Origin: Heliocybe sulcata
Lineage: Eukaryota > Basidiomycota > Agaricomycetes > Gloeophyllales > Gloeophyllaceae
Length of the DNA stretch: 64,000 nt
Direction of reading: 5' to 3'
NCBI GenBank assembly: GCA_004369045.1
Contig: ML213510.1
Coordinates: 880,736-944,735, forward strand
Positions 1 through 13,428 of the stretch are shown in pieces. A program made the position numbers and the translations under genes. Positions within the stretch are counted from its first letter, which is position 1. Each line of letters begins with the position of its first letter. The notes beneath the pieces were generated by a model. That model was not told the DNA's origin and did no database searches. It saw only the letters and a program-made list of their open reading frames with translations.

Positions 1-1407
1 GCATTGGTACGTCAGCATTATCTTCTGCTGCATCTACCTTGAGTTCTTCCATAAGGAGCTCTGCTGTACGGTCAAAGATCTCACGGTTAACAGGGTGGTT
101 CGCGTTTTTGGTGAAGTCGGGGGTGAAGTACTCCTCCCCAGGTGCTGGACCATCTCTGATGTCGTCAACTGCAGGCCATGGTGTGCTTTCCTGGACACCG
201 CAGATGTTGCGAAACATGCAACGAGTTCTGGTCTATGATCATACAGGTTTGTACAGGTTCTCTGACTGATGATAGCAGTACTCACTGCTAGAATGAGCTT
301 CGCAGCCCGTCGACTCTCGCTAAGCTGCTCAGAAGGCTGAGTCAGTTCTTTCCAGCGCGTGAACAAGGGACCTTCGCTATCACTATCACGGCACTGCGGT
401 TGCGTGCGACCAGCTGCGAGATCGCGGATACGACGAGTCTTGCCTGCATTGTGACGGCCTTGTTTCGGGCGCTGGGGTCGCCGTTCACGATATTCGGTCT
501 CCGAGAGGCATGGGGATTGTGAAGGACGAGAAGGTGCGCATTGACTAGTTTGCCGATTGTGCGTGTTGTGATAGCCTTGCTGATCGCTATAAGACTCCTC
601 GTAGCGCCGGCGTTTCCAGGTGCCACTGGTGGGCCTGCCTGGCTCCGGGAGATCCTCATCAGAATCTTCACGGTAGTGCTTGCCTGTGTTGCGTGAAGGG
701 CCTGGCCTGATAAGCAAGGGAGGTGAGTATAATTGTATATTATATGGTATGAGCATATACTCACCTGTTGTTGTGTTCTTGGTCCCATTCGCGGTCCCAT
801 TCGCGGTCTTGTTGACGGTTGCGCTCATGTTCATGTTCACGGTTGCTCGGATGCTCACGTGCCTGAGGAACCCGGCCACGCGCTTGGATGTGTTCACGCT
901 GGCGCTTGCGGTGCAGCTCTTCATTATCGCGCCCGGGGTGTGAATGGCTACGATTGCTATAATCCGGATATCTGTCAACAAAGCTGAGGATATGTTATAC
1001 TGCGACTTACTTAGAGCTTTGGCAACCTCCTCTCCAATTTTGCTGATCACCAAGCTGCGGGCGACTACCAGGCGGTTGGCGACTTCTTGTTACTGACGGC
1101 CTAGCTTCTATCAGCGGCAGGTTCTCGGTTGCTTATCTGACGACAGAACTTACTGGCGGTCCGCCTCAAGTAGCCGAGGATCAATGACAGATTGATAGGG
1201 CACCCCGTTGGGCCCATCCCGGGAAGAGTCATGAGGACGGGCAGCCCGGGATTGATTATCGAGGACGGCTTGCTGCAGGCTCCGAGGTAAGCTGTTCCAT
1301 GTCTGTTCAGGAAACCCTTCTGGACGTCGAGGACGACGTTCCTCCGCCATGAGCAGGCCTGGAGGGGAAGGAACGAGAAGAGCAACACGTTGAGAAGAGG
1401 GACGCAT
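1..1407 (-). CDS. Unknown multi-exon protein, Arg/Glu-rich, 3' end cut by the window edge
   Basis: I do not recognise a family. Reading leftwards from an ATG at 1407, several open segments look joined by short introns. The first (to about 1150) contains TWNSLPRSLQQAVLDNQSRA. A second, near 1070-1012, contains LVISKIGEEVAKALSK. A third, about 970-770, is rich in Arg, Glu, Asp and His and ends in repeated DREWD units. A fourth, about 710-290, contains EDSDEDLPEPGRP and later SESRRAAKLILA. The last, about 215-1, contains MFRNICGVQE and EIFDRTAELLMEELKVDAAED and runs out of the window. Probable introns are 723-769, about 970-1010 and 239-290. I could not find a join from the first to the second segment that keeps frame, so the 5' end is uncertain. 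The composition suggests a fast-evolving, lineage-specific or mobile-element-associated gene; this is inference. Confidence 0.45.
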
Positions 1408-2849
1408 CGCGAAGCAGAGGATTTCAAGGGCGCGTCAGGGTCGGGCAAGCGTGTATTATTAGATTTAATATGATTTATGATTTCATTGCGCATCATCCTG
1501 TCCGATGGTCAACTATATGAGGTATTCTGGGCTAGATCTGATGCGAACAGCTGAGATAGGCAGACCTATTCATAGGATGTCTATCTTATCATAGATTAGA
1601 TAGTCATGCATTGATTAGATGGGATACTGAGCGGCTGAGCAGCTCTGACTCTGTGGAAAACTCAGGCTTACTCAGCCTTGTTCGAGCAGGCGGCCTAGAC
1701 TCGCCTATTCAGGCCACGAACAGGCGAGCCTAGAACGCAGTGATCGAAAATATCCAATCCAGGGGACAAGCTCGAGTCCGGCGAGGAGACCATTAGGTCA
1801 TCCCAGAGAGATAGCAAGCAGCAGCAGAACGGGATCAGGGATCTTGAGAGCAAGATAGCAGATGTAGAGAGCGAAAACAATGCACTGAAGGACGCCATCC
1901 ATAGAGCGAAAAGCTGCATCAAAGGTCTCGAAGGCCAGCTATCCAAACATATTCAGGTGACGAAGAGATGCAAAATCAGCTTGAGCTTGCGGAACAGAGT
2001 CTGAAGGTGATGGCAGACCTGTTACTGATGTATGTCATACCGTACAATCAGATTAATTGCGGCTCACGAGATAGAACCACAGAAACTCATCTGCACTGTA
2101 CTTATGCTTTACCCCGGTGTCTCAAAGCTCGCACCAGATTGCCTTCCTTCTGCTTCGTGATGTGCCCAGTGTCATCGCAGCATCTGAAGCCGCATATATG
2201 GATGTGCTCAGTCTGCTTTGATTGAAATATATATCTGCTCGGGTGCTTTGAGTACCTCCCGCAACAGCATGGTATCTGTCCGGTACCTTCTCTACAAAAG
2301 GTGTTTCACATTGCATACATCGAGAGTATCAAATACATACTGCGGTCTGCATCCACCATCCTCGAGCCTTTCTTGTCAGGTATTTGCGGTACTGTTGCAT
2401 GCAATCATAGAAATAGCCAGCAGTAGCAAACGCTGCACCCGGTAATCGTCAGTGGTAGAGAGTCTGTTGAGCCCGTTGAGCGCTGAGCAGTGAGCACGAT
2501 GGCGTCAATGGGTGAAGCCCAGTAAGAACTCGATCTCCCTGCGTCGATTTACATGTATTTACATCACTCGGTACGAGGAGAATTGATAACAAATATGAAA
2601 TGGCACTTTAGTAGAAGCCACATCAATTTACCTGGATTTCTGTCACTTGCCGTCACATAAGGTCATGGAAATCGAGCAAAATGTCCGATTGCGCAGCGTA
2701 GTACCTCTAATATGTTCGATTAACTTCTATTTGTTATCCATCACATGTTTGCAGTTGAATCACAGGACATTGCCATCATGTTCAATTTCTGTCAAATTAC
2801 ATCTAATACATCTGTCCCCTGTGCCCTATGCCCTGTACCAGAGTCCACC

Positions 2850-2913
2850 CACTACCTAGTTCCCCGACCGAGTCCTCCCACTACCCAGTTCCCCGACCAC
2901 TACCCAGTTCCCC
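2850..2913. repeat. Short tandem repeat, about 3 copies
   Basis: Three imperfect direct copies of a unit close to CACTACCCAGTTCCCCGACC lie head to tail, with a short insertion between the first two. No gene overlaps it. It is a minor minisatellite. Confidence 0.6.
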
Positions 2914-3559
2914 ATACCCTCGTGAATCCACAGCCTTCCACCATCTGACCCATATGTACTGATTTTGATCTGTATGGCTTGCTAGCATAACCATGTCAGT
3001 ACATTGAGCAATGGGATCAGAATACCCCAGACTTACTATCTGATTCGAAGGTCGCTTGAAGTCCTATCAGAAGCAAAGCGGTGACCGTCAGAACATTGTC
3101 GCAATGGGCGCAGACTCACAGTCCCAGCAGGCGGGATCGCGGCACGAACAGAAGCAGCGCTCACGGCGAGAGCAGAAGCAATGCAGTATCAGCGGCGGGG
3201 GCGGACAGAGTGGTGGTAGTGGGGGCGGAAAGAGTCGCGGCATGGGGAGCGCGACACGCGCCTCCCTTTATATAGTGCCGAAGATGAAAACGACCATGAT
3301 CGGAAGCTTGGTCGTCACACTCAAGCTTATTGGGGCTAGCAAGTGTGCCCAAAGTTCTCACGGCTTCGTCAGCACGATCTGATGCCCTGAGAAGATCAGC
3401 GCTGGCTGCACAAGGAGAGAAGTGATGGACCTCCAAACAGGGAGACCCGGAAATGGGTGACGGCCCGGGGGTTCTATGTGTTAGTGCACGGTACCCTGCT
3501 CAGAAAGAACAAATATAAAAAGGACAGGTATTAGAAAGATAAGGCTGTAATGAAAAGCA

Positions 3560-3595
3560 AAATGACATAGGGAAGCAAAATTCCCTATGTCATTT
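3560..3595. repeat. Perfect 15-bp inverted repeat (hairpin)
   Basis: The arms 3560-3574 and 3581-3595 are perfect reverse complements around the 6-nt loop GCAAAA. The right arm begins TTCCCTATGTCATT. No gene lies next to it, and no T-run follows, so it does not look like a terminator. It may be part of an old mobile element. Confidence 0.75.
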
Positions 3596-3824
3596 AGATA
3601 TAGCCGGATGTGGAACCGGGGAATGCCGGAGGCGAGTTTACACATAGAATACATTGAACTAGCGTGAGCAACTGAGGAGAAAGAGTCCTTATATCACTTA
3701 ACAGGAAGATATGATTCATGTAAGTCTTATTGGAGGAACCCGTGCCTCAGCAGGACTGCAACATACGAGATTATCCCTAAACGGGAAATACCGAAGGCGG
3801 GGACTTGGTCGCGCGAGCCCAACC

Positions 3825-3925
3825 AAAAAACGCAAAAAAAGTGTATACGGCAGGAATCGAACCTGGAAGCTCTAGAGTACATGGACTACACATGTCAATG
3901 ATACATCCATTACACCATGGTGTTC
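3825..3925 (-). ncRNA. tRNA-like Pol III unit (tRNA pseudogene or SINE head)
   Basis: On the minus strand an A-box-like TGGTGTAATGG (3907-3917) is followed by a perfect B box GGTTCGATTCC (3853-3863), then by two T-runs: seven Ts at 3834-3840 and six at 3825-3830, a Pol III terminator. Between the boxes ACATG and CATGT can pair as a 5-bp stem around a 7-nt loop TGTAGTC, as in an anticodon arm. However, the base before the would-be anticodon is G rather than the invariant U33, and I see no 5' strand to pair with the 3' acceptor-like CGTATAC. I therefore read it as a tRNA-derived relic, or the head of a SINE, and not a working tRNA. Confidence 0.4.
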
Positions 3926-4834
3926 TTGGGAGCCAAAATTCTTTAATATATATATTCACCCGCATAACCGCTGCCGAAAGAGGAGTCCGAGTCGGTCGCC
4001 GATCGGCTTCGGGAAGTTGCCATTTTTGGAGAATTGCCGGTTGCGGTAACGCGAAGCGCTAGCGATGGCGTGTGAACTTTGGGCAGTCTTGCTAGCCGCT
4101 TATTGGTGTGCACGGTCAAACCAGTCGTGGAAAAAAATAGATGGAATTGATCGGTGTGGGGCTAGAAGAGTCTTGTTGCAGAAATAATAGAGGTAATTCG
4201 AGATAATTGACAGTGCCATGCTTCCAACAGATACAAATACAGGTAAATCGACGCGGGAAGAATGGGTTCTTACTGGGGGTGAAGATGTCGGTGTCAATGC
4301 GAAGTCCAGCGTCGGACTTAGAATGCAATGCGCGCGTGCGTGCTATGTGCCGGGAACAAGTGCCGCTCATCTCCGGGCACCGGGATGATCGAAACCGACG
4401 TCAATATATGGTCGACATATTCCGAAAAAGGCAAAACCATGGTATATTCTTGGCAGACCTTAGGGGTTGCCCGAAAACCGCACGTGACACATTCTATCGT
4501 TTTATGCTGTGAAATCCGTCTTCGGGATCGACTCCCTTTCACAAAGGAAGCATTTTGCCAAGAGAGATTGTTTTTCTGATTTTTTCTGCTTCACCCACAG
4601 TGACTGTTAACGAGAAGCGGTGGCTCAGTGAAGCGCACCATAGATACTGGTCCTAATTGCAAGCACTCACGATGGCAGGCAGTGGCATACCCACCGGTCT
4701 TCAGAGCTTCACCGGTCTCATCCTCACCGCGCCCATCAAAATATCTGCCCATAAGGGTATACAACTAAGAATACATTGCACGATAGATAAATAGACATTC
4801 TCAACGCATACAACAGCACATTGCATTCACCCCC
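3926..4834. other. Intergenic, 3' side of glycerol kinase
   Basis: No coding exon, RNA gene or clear repeat was recognised here. The last part is probably the 3' UTR of the minus-strand glycerol kinase gene, including the pyrimidine-rich plus strand just before 4835. Confidence 0.4.
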
Positions 4835-6921
<2,087 letters not shown>

Positions 6922-8288
6922 GACAAGAGTAGAGTATCGGCGACTAGAGCAAGATATGAAGGGGAATAAGGAGGAGGAATCAGCGCCAAGTCTCGAAGGG
7001 ACAGGTATTTATTCGTACGGTGATGTTGATAGGGCTGCCGCTGCAGCCAGTGATGATCGCACCGGTCCGAATCTCCTGTTTGTCAGATGACGCATTGAGT
7101 TCGTCGGGGTTCCCCGGACCGGCACGGGAAAGATTATTGCACGATAGCGGAAAAGGGGGGTCATAATCGAGGGTGGACGCCGACGCCCTCGAGGACGAGC
7201 ACGCGGACAGAGGTCGAGCGGGTGGCTACCAATGCGGCGAGGGGAAAGGGAGAAAGTTGCGGGGATGGTCCGGGGTGCGGCACAGGTACCAGCTTGTTTT
7301 TCGAATTCGAGGGTTTGTGTGGGGCACCGTTCTGATCGCTTGATCCTGCAGATTCCGAAGCCACAATTACAGCCACAAAGTCCGATGCAGTCTGACTATC
7401 GGAGATTCAATATTCAATGGTCGCAGCTGTTACGTAGACTGAACGGACATGAACAGACTGCTCTCAGAGCTCGAACCTCTTTGATTCTCACCTTAGCAAT
7501 GGCAATCAGCAACTCTGTTCACTTGTCCTTGGTCGCAGGTGCAGCAGACTCACTGGAAAGCAAGGACATGTCCAAGTGTATCATATGTCTCTTGCATAAG
7601 CAGTCCGCATCGCTCGCTCGACGGCAGACTCGACGTCGACTCGGCCACTCGGAAGATCGAGCAAGGTCACGGCCGTGTCACGTTCTTTAACGCAGTTCAG
7701 GCACAGAGGCAATCACACTCCAGTTACAACACGTACCAATCGGAACCGTTCTCTCCTGGCACCGATCGTCTTGTTTCGCTACGTTCCTAGGCTGGCCGAT
7801 AATGAAGAAGGTACAAGGTCAAGAGACTCTACATATAACTGTGCACCGGCTTCTCGACTTCCGAACACCCACCGTCCACGTTCCTGCTACCACGTACGGT
7901 AGCGCTGGCAATAGAAGTCCAAGTCCCTTTCATGGTAGCTTGAGAGAACCCTTAGGCATTGCTCCCAGAGGTCCATAGGGATATATCTCATAAGGCGGCG
8001 TTCATATTTATTCTCTCACTCTTGTATACGAGCATTTCGACAGCCACAGGTGTTCGGGCTTCTGAGCAGTTGTCCGAATGAAGACTTCAGAACGATGGCT
8101 TCTCTCGCGGATCTGTTAGCGTTCCTAGACATCCGTAGTATCTGCCCCCCACTACGAAAGATTGGCCGGCCAATGGCGGTTTCGTACTCGCCCCTGTCTT
8201 CGGCATAGCTTCCATCTACGGATAGATCTACATATGTAAGAGCGATCGAAATGCTAGTCCCGCCACCAGGACTCCGATCTGCAATTTC
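6922..8288. other. Intergenic region upstream of GUT1 and of the BTB gene
   Basis: Glycerol kinase (minus) and the BTB gene (plus) diverge from this 1.4-kb stretch, so it should contain both promoters. Open frames at 7232-7690 and 8016-8489 look like chance frames: there is no domain, and the second overlaps the BTB exon in antisense. I see no further gene. Confidence 0.45.
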
Positions 8289-9389
8289 ATGTCGCAAAGC
8301 AAGCTCACTCGCAAACGAACAGGAGAGGACGACGAGTCTGCACCGTCGCCAGTCAAGAAGGTGAAGGTCTTGGATGAAGATGACGCCCCTCCAGCTTACT
8401 CTACCGCTCTCGCAACTGCCAAGGGACTGTGGTACGAGGACGGGACAGTCATCCTGAACTGCGCTGGAGAGGCTTTCCGAGTCCATCAAGGCTTCTTATC
8501 CACGCATTCTGTGGTCCTGAAAGCCCGGTTCGCGAACCTCCACCCCTCGGAGTCTCTAAAGCTTGAGCACGTCCCTGTCCTCAATATCGAGGAAGCTGCT
8601 CGTGACATGGCCGAGCTGTTGTCAATCTTGTACTTTCGTAGGTGAATATTATCGCAGTTTTCTCCCCCCTGCCTTATTCCCATGATCTCACCTAGGAACA
8701 CTTTCGATAACACACACGCCGTTACCCTTCGCTCGCTCTCGTCCTTGCTGCATGTGGCGTCTGTGTATGAAGTTGCCCCAGTCCGCAAGGATATCATACA
8801 GCACATGATAAAGTTGTATCCGCTCTCGTACACGGAGTTTGTTGCGATGCCTCCGGGACTACGCCCCCGACGGGATGAAGCCATCCTCGCCGTGGATGTT
8901 GCCAGGCGCTTCAATCTCCACTACATTCTTCCCATCGCTCTCTACTACTGCTGCGAGCTTCCAACCACGACGTTACTGAAGGGATACACCGCCAAAGGCG
9001 TGGCAGTCAATCTCAGTCCTGAGGACCTCGAGCTCTGCCTCATTGCCCGCGACGACCTGCGCATCTTCCAATGCACAATCGTCGACCGTTTCGCTGGCGG
9101 CATGCAGCCTAGCAAGCACTGCGAGGGAGGTGCGTGTAGGTGCAGATCCTCGCTTGTGGACGTGGTGCGCGCGCAGCGGTGCCATCACTCCAGCGCCATT
9201 TTCACGGCGCTGCCGAAATCTGCGATTTATGGGACGGGAATTGTCTGCGAGCCATGCAGGACGGAGTGGAGAGAGATGGAAAGGAAGGGGGTGAAGCAGG
9301 TGTGGGAGTCTCTGCCTGGACTGTTCGGGCTTCCGTCCTGGGGAGAGCTGCAGAGGAACATGAATATCGATCTTGCAAGTGGTAGTTAG
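8289..9389 (+). CDS. BTB/POZ-domain protein, 348 aa
   Basis: This belongs to the large family of mushroom BTB proteins, whose members mediate protein-protein contacts, often as Cullin-3 substrate adaptors; its own partner is unknown. Exon 1 is 8289-8641 and exon 2 is 8696-9389. The join gives LYFRR-NTFDNTHAVTL, and the exons sum to 349 codons including stop. After a basic, nuclear-localisation-like start (LTRKRTGEDDE, SPVKKVKVL), the BTB fold begins with YEDGTVILNCAGEAFRVHQG at about residues 54-73 and continues through FLSTHSVVLKARF. A helical region follows, and a Cys-rich stretch (CEGGACRCRS, later CEPCRTEW) lies in the C-terminal third. The Cys cluster is unusual for a plain BTB protein and could bind metal. 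It stands alone between glycerol kinase and the TMEM97-like gene. Confidence 0.85.
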
Positions 9390-9902
9390 TTGCTACTGTA
9401 GCCTACTTGGCATGAGACGTTGCTGCGAATAAAGGGCTTACCACAATATGAGTAAGGAGTGACCTTCAGGCGACGATTGACTCAAAGGACGATTAATGAC
9501 CAAAATTTATGTGCCGCATTGGAGTTCTGAGACCATGATTCACTGCAATAATTGTGGCTCGCCTGCATACGATCATCTCACGGCCTATCTGGCAAGACTC
9601 GAGGGCAGGCGCCGTTTGTGTGGCCTGCGCCACAAATCTAGATCACGTGGATACAGGAGCGTTGCGGCCAATACCGAGCTTACCGTGCCGCCCGGCATTT
9701 TCCGGAAAACCGCCGTCTTGTCAAGTCACCGCTAATGTACGCTCTCCGCTCTCCTCTTGCTCTCCTCCCAGGCCACCCGTGCTCTTACTTGTTCGCTACG
9801 TGTCATTTGAAGCTAGCGACCTAAAAACGGACAGGTCCTCAAGCATTCTGCTACCTTTGTCGGAAAAAAAGTAGCAAGAGCGTTTGGTTGACAAATCTCA
9901 AG
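9390..9902. other. Intergenic
   Basis: This stretch holds the 3' flank of the BTB gene and the promoter of the TMEM97-like gene. No other feature was seen. Confidence 0.4.
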
Positions 9903-10567
9903 ATGTCCAAACGCGTACCTCTCAGTGCGCGTCCTCTTGACCAGGTGTATTTCTTGTTTTTCCTGGTACGTGATCATTGGCACACTGTCCTTTCTGTTCT
10001 TTGCTGACTTGAATAAGATGCATATACCCGCCACGCTACTCCTGGACTTGCAAGCCATCTACCCAACGTCGATGGTCCCAAAGTTTATTGCAAGTCTACC
10101 GGCGTCCTACGTGAAAATGTCCGGTGACCCGCTCATCGGCGGAGCCATGGGCTATTTTGGCACTGAAGAAACATATGTCTGGTTCAAGACCTTCCTCTTT
10201 CTCGAAGCGTGAGTTGTGCACTATCAATGCCCGCCCAGTTGATGTCTCATCCCAATCCAGGATCTTCCAACTACCGACGTTTGTCCTCGGTGCACGTGCT
10301 CTGTATAAGGACAATCGCCGCATATATCCTCTTCTGCTGGTCTACGCTGCCTCGACAACTACCACCACTCTGCCCTGTCTCTCTGTCGTCCTCACCACAC
10401 GCCTTGCGTCCGTCGCAACAGCGGGAGCTATTACTTCTGCCCAACGACTACTGCTATTGTCCAGCTACATTCCATTTTTCATCCTCCCCCTTGTGATGAC
10501 GATAGACATGGCTATGCGCGTGTCTGCATCAGTCACCGATGGTAGCGAGGCAAAAAAGGAGAACTAA
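9903..10567 (+). CDS. TMEM97 / sigma-2 receptor-like EXPERA membrane protein, 186 aa
   Basis: The family (EXPERA domain, with TMEM97 and the sterol isomerase EBP) contains four-helix ER membrane proteins that bind sterols. TMEM97 itself has been linked to cholesterol handling. The exons are 9903-9965, 10018-10208 and 10261-10567, exactly 187 codons with stop. The first exon encodes a short lead and the start of helix 1 (DQVYFLFFL). It is followed by MHIPATLLLDLQAIYP, the family's conserved Asp in an amphipathic turn, then YVWFKTFLFLEAIFQLPTFV, which matches TMEM97 WFKSFLFCELVFQLPFF. Two more hydrophobic segments end in FFILPLVMTIDMAMRV, and the tail is charged. Human TMEM97 is 176 aa, so the length fits. 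The catalytic role is unknown. It converges on the acyltransferase gene. Confidence 0.85.
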
Positions 10568-10810
10568 GACATGTACGCCTTGCTTTGCCGCTGCTTGTCT
10601 GGGAGAGATATACTCCCTGCTTTCTTGGTGCCATTCCACCATGCTCTATGGATCTCTTGTCACTCTTGTGCAGACACTCGCTTTGCCCTCCAGTCACGGA
10701 GATGTATTTAACGGCGCTATCTCGTCTGAATACGTACGGGCATGAATGTGAGGTGCCACAGAGTACAACTGGGAGTGTCCATTCCCTGAACATCTCACTC
10801 CAAGTCGTCC

Positions 10811-12451
10811 TCACAGGCGACGGAAGCGCCGAAACTGCTCGTCCTGGTCAAGAATAGGCCATAGTGGCTCGCTCAGTGCTAGGGCGATATCAACAGAACC
10901 CTTGTCACGCAACTGCGAGTCTGCGGGCTGCACCTGCTCCTCGGTGGCAAGAAGGTAGAACAAGCCGTCGATAAGCGAGATCGGCGTGAACGGCTGCGAT
11001 ACGAGCGCCGGCGCGACGTCCAACACAGCTCCTGCGTACATGTCGAACTTGCACCACTGGCTGATCATGGTGCAGCCGTATCCGTAGCGCAAGCGCAGTT
11101 GTATACGGTTCTTGTCAGGCTGCGCCGCGATCCATCGAGCTATTTGTTCCGCCTCTTGCTGAGATGATGCACGAACCAGGTCGTGCATGGCCTTTGCGAC
11201 CTTCCAGAGCGGCCCATCAGCCAGCATTTCGTGCGAGAGGGTGGTGCAGTAGCTGCTGAGAGCGTTAGGAAAGTAACGCGGTGGTAGATTGAGGCGGGTT
11301 GGGTCGCGTATGTTGACTGGCGTGAGGAAGTCGCGAATGATCTCGGATGCGGCTGCCGATGGTGACATTCCTTGGGATATGCGCAGCTGAAGTCGCGCGC
11401 GGTAGACGGACTGATACAAGTGCGCTGACAGTGCTTCGAAAGTGGACACCCAGCCTCCTGCGTCAGACGGAGTGGCATGGGCTTTGAGCGCGTCGAGCTC
11501 GCGACCGGAGAAGCGCACAATACGCCCGACGACCGGAGGCGGAGGCGGGAGGGCAGTCGGCGCGGGTATCAATGCTGCCATCGCGTCCTCAGGGCTGGGC
11601 CCGACATCGTATAGCGACGGTTGGAACTCGAGCGCCGACTGCCGTTCAGCCTCCGTCATAGGTTCCGACAAGTAGGACTGGAAGTGGGGAGGGCTATCCA
11701 GAGCTGCCACACCCGTTCCCGGACTTGTGTCTGCCTCGGATTCAGATGCGCGCAAGCTGCGATACAGCTCTGCCAGATCGCGCACGAGCTGGAAGAAGCC
11801 ATCCGCGTCGCATATGGTGTGGAGTATACGAAAGCCGAGTGCGATGCTTCCGCAGGCAAATCGTGTGTGCTGGATGGAGAAGACGGGGTGGTTGCAGACG
11901 CCTTCCACTGTCGAGTCGAAAGGCGCCAGCAGGGCTTGCCCGCCGTCGGGCAAGTCCGTTATCACGATGCGGCTCTGGGTGCATGGGCTGTCGTCGGGGG
12001 AAGAGTAGGACTCGTCCAGATGTGCGCTACATTCCGCAGTGAACAACACGGCACCTGTGCCCAGACGCTTGATCTCGCGGGTTCCATCCGCGTTGAGATG
12101 CAAGCGACCCGTCAGGTGCGGATAGTAATCGAGCAGAAGTGATCCAGCGCGCCGCAGCCGCTCCACGGGGATCAGTTCCCTCGAAAGTGCGGCTACGCTC
12201 GGGCTAGAGGTGGGTGTTTTGTAAACGTAAACCACTGCAATCGGTATATTGGGCGGCACCAGCTGATCTAGAGGGCCGAGCCTCACTGGAGACTCGAGCT
12301 CTGCTAGCGTCGTCTTGTTGGCGCATTGGAGGGTATGTCTTTCGGTAACTCTGACTCGGTGTGGCGCTGCAGCTGACTCTACGTGGGTGCTCATGGGCGG
12401 ACCTAGGAGAGGTTCGACAGGGAGAGATGTCTTGGGCGAGACTCGATGCAC
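10811..12451 (-). CDS. BAHD-like HXXXD acyltransferase, 546 aa, intronless
   Basis: This belongs to the transferase family (PF02458 type) that moves acyl groups from CoA thioesters to alcohols or amines, mostly in secondary metabolism; fungal trichothecene acetyltransferases are relatives. The catalytic motif is HTICD at residues 211-215, within RILHTICDADGF. The usual second motif DFGWG appears as FDMYAG near residue 470, so the structural motif is present in altered form. N-terminal hallmarks include LGPLDQLVPPNIPIAVVYVY and the SLLLDYYPHLTGRL stretch near residue 105. A second Met at residue 20 (MSTHVESAAAPHRV) could be the true start. The gene has no introns, unlike nearly every neighbour. 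The substrate cannot be read from the sequence. No other biosynthetic gene adjoins it. Confidence 0.85.
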   Translation of the reverse strand: MHRVSPKTSLPVEPLLGPPMSTHVESAAAPHRVRVTERHTLQCANKTTLAELESPVRLGPLDQLVPPNIPIAVVYVYKTPTSSPSVAALSRELIPVERLRRAGSLLLDYYPHLTGRLHLNADGTREIKRLGTGAVLFTAECSAHLDESYSSPDDSPCTQSRIVITDLPDGGQALLAPFDSTVEGVCNHPVFSIQHTRFACGSIALGFRILHTICDADGFFQLVRDLAELYRSLRASESEADTSPGTGVAALDSPPHFQSYLSEPMTEAERQSALEFQPSLYDVGPSPEDAMAALIPAPTALPPPPPVVGRIVRFSGRELDALKAHATPSDAGGWVSTFEALSAHLYQSVYRARLQLRISQGMSPSAAASEIIRDFLTPVNIRDPTRLNLPPRYFPNALSSYCTTLSHEMLADGPLWKVAKAMHDLVRASSQQEAEQIARWIAAQPDKNRIQLRLRYGYGCTMISQWCKFDMYAGAVLDVAPALVSQPFTPISLIDGLFYLLATEEQVQPADSQLRDKGSVDIALALSEPLWPILDQDEQFRRFRRL

Positions 12452-13428
12452 TTGGAGAGAGGCGGTTGTCTTATGGGATGTCGTGTATCAGCAGTCCTTT
12501 CTGCCCTGTTATACTATAAGTGATAGTGGCAGTCCTGATGTGCTTACTGTTCACGAGGTGCGGCTAGTCATCGTAGTCCGAATCGGCACCGCAGCTCGCG
12601 GAGATCTGATCCTTCGGCGCAGCCGTGAATGGTTACCAGAGGTATGTATCCGGCATATGCATGTTCACTTATACATAGATGATAGTCATGAATGTGCCTA
12701 GTCATGAATATTGTATCCTATAGACGAGGCCTAGACGAGGCCTGGCAAGCTGGCAAGCACCGAACTTTACTGAGATCTGATTGGCCGAGGGAGTTTGCCG
12801 TGGTAAGGATCAAAACAGTACTAGACGCTGACATGCAGTAGTGCCTCCGCCACTCTTCTCTTGGAAGCGCGCTAAAGGCCCGAGTTTCTCAACAGGGCAT
12901 TCAGTTCGAGCGACATGCATCTCGGAATAGCGAATTACTACTGCCACTCAACGTTCAACGTCCACCATGCACCGTCAACCGACGTTGAACTTTGTGGCAT
13001 CGGCAGATCCTAGATGCATCCTTCTGTGCCCGGCACCTGATAGGCTAACACGTCCCAGATTTCCCTGACGCTCCATCCGAAGACGTAGCTAGGCTGATAC
13101 TGAGTGGCCATGTATATATGAAGGTAGGAAGAACGAAGAAGCGCCGGTGGTGCCAGTGGTAAGTTTCGCACTGTTCTGAAGGTCATACTCAAAGGGTATA
13201 TATATGCCTTACATAGATACCTGCCTGATAAATTGCTAATCATTGTGCTGCTAGAATATCCTACAAAACGTCTCCTCTAAGCCATCGAGCTACCACGCGG
13301 AAGGAAAAACCAAGCGATACAAGTTGCAAGCATATCAAAACAACATAATGCACGCAAGAGTCCCGTGTCGTGTTACGTGAAGGGTCGTCGCCATAATGAT
13401 AAATAGAGGTGAGGACGAGAGCGTCCTT
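12452..13428. other. Intergenic
   Basis: This is the promoter side of the acyltransferase and the 3' flank of the ZIP transporter. I saw a direct doublet of GACGAGGCCT near 12723-12745 and no gene. Confidence 0.4.

Larger units (their letters stand above)
1408..3833. other. Gene-poor interval
   Basis: No gene is recognised here. The stretch around 1695-2000 has a long open frame on the minus strand, but its protein is low-complexity and matches nothing I know. Two small repeats inside are listed separately: a Pro-rich minisatellite near 2850 and a perfect hairpin near 3560. Confidence 0.5.

Noticed and set aside
3440-3830. Possible solo LTR around 3476-3740 with a TATA-like element
   Set aside because: I could not define matching ends, a target duplication or a second copy, so no element is claimed.
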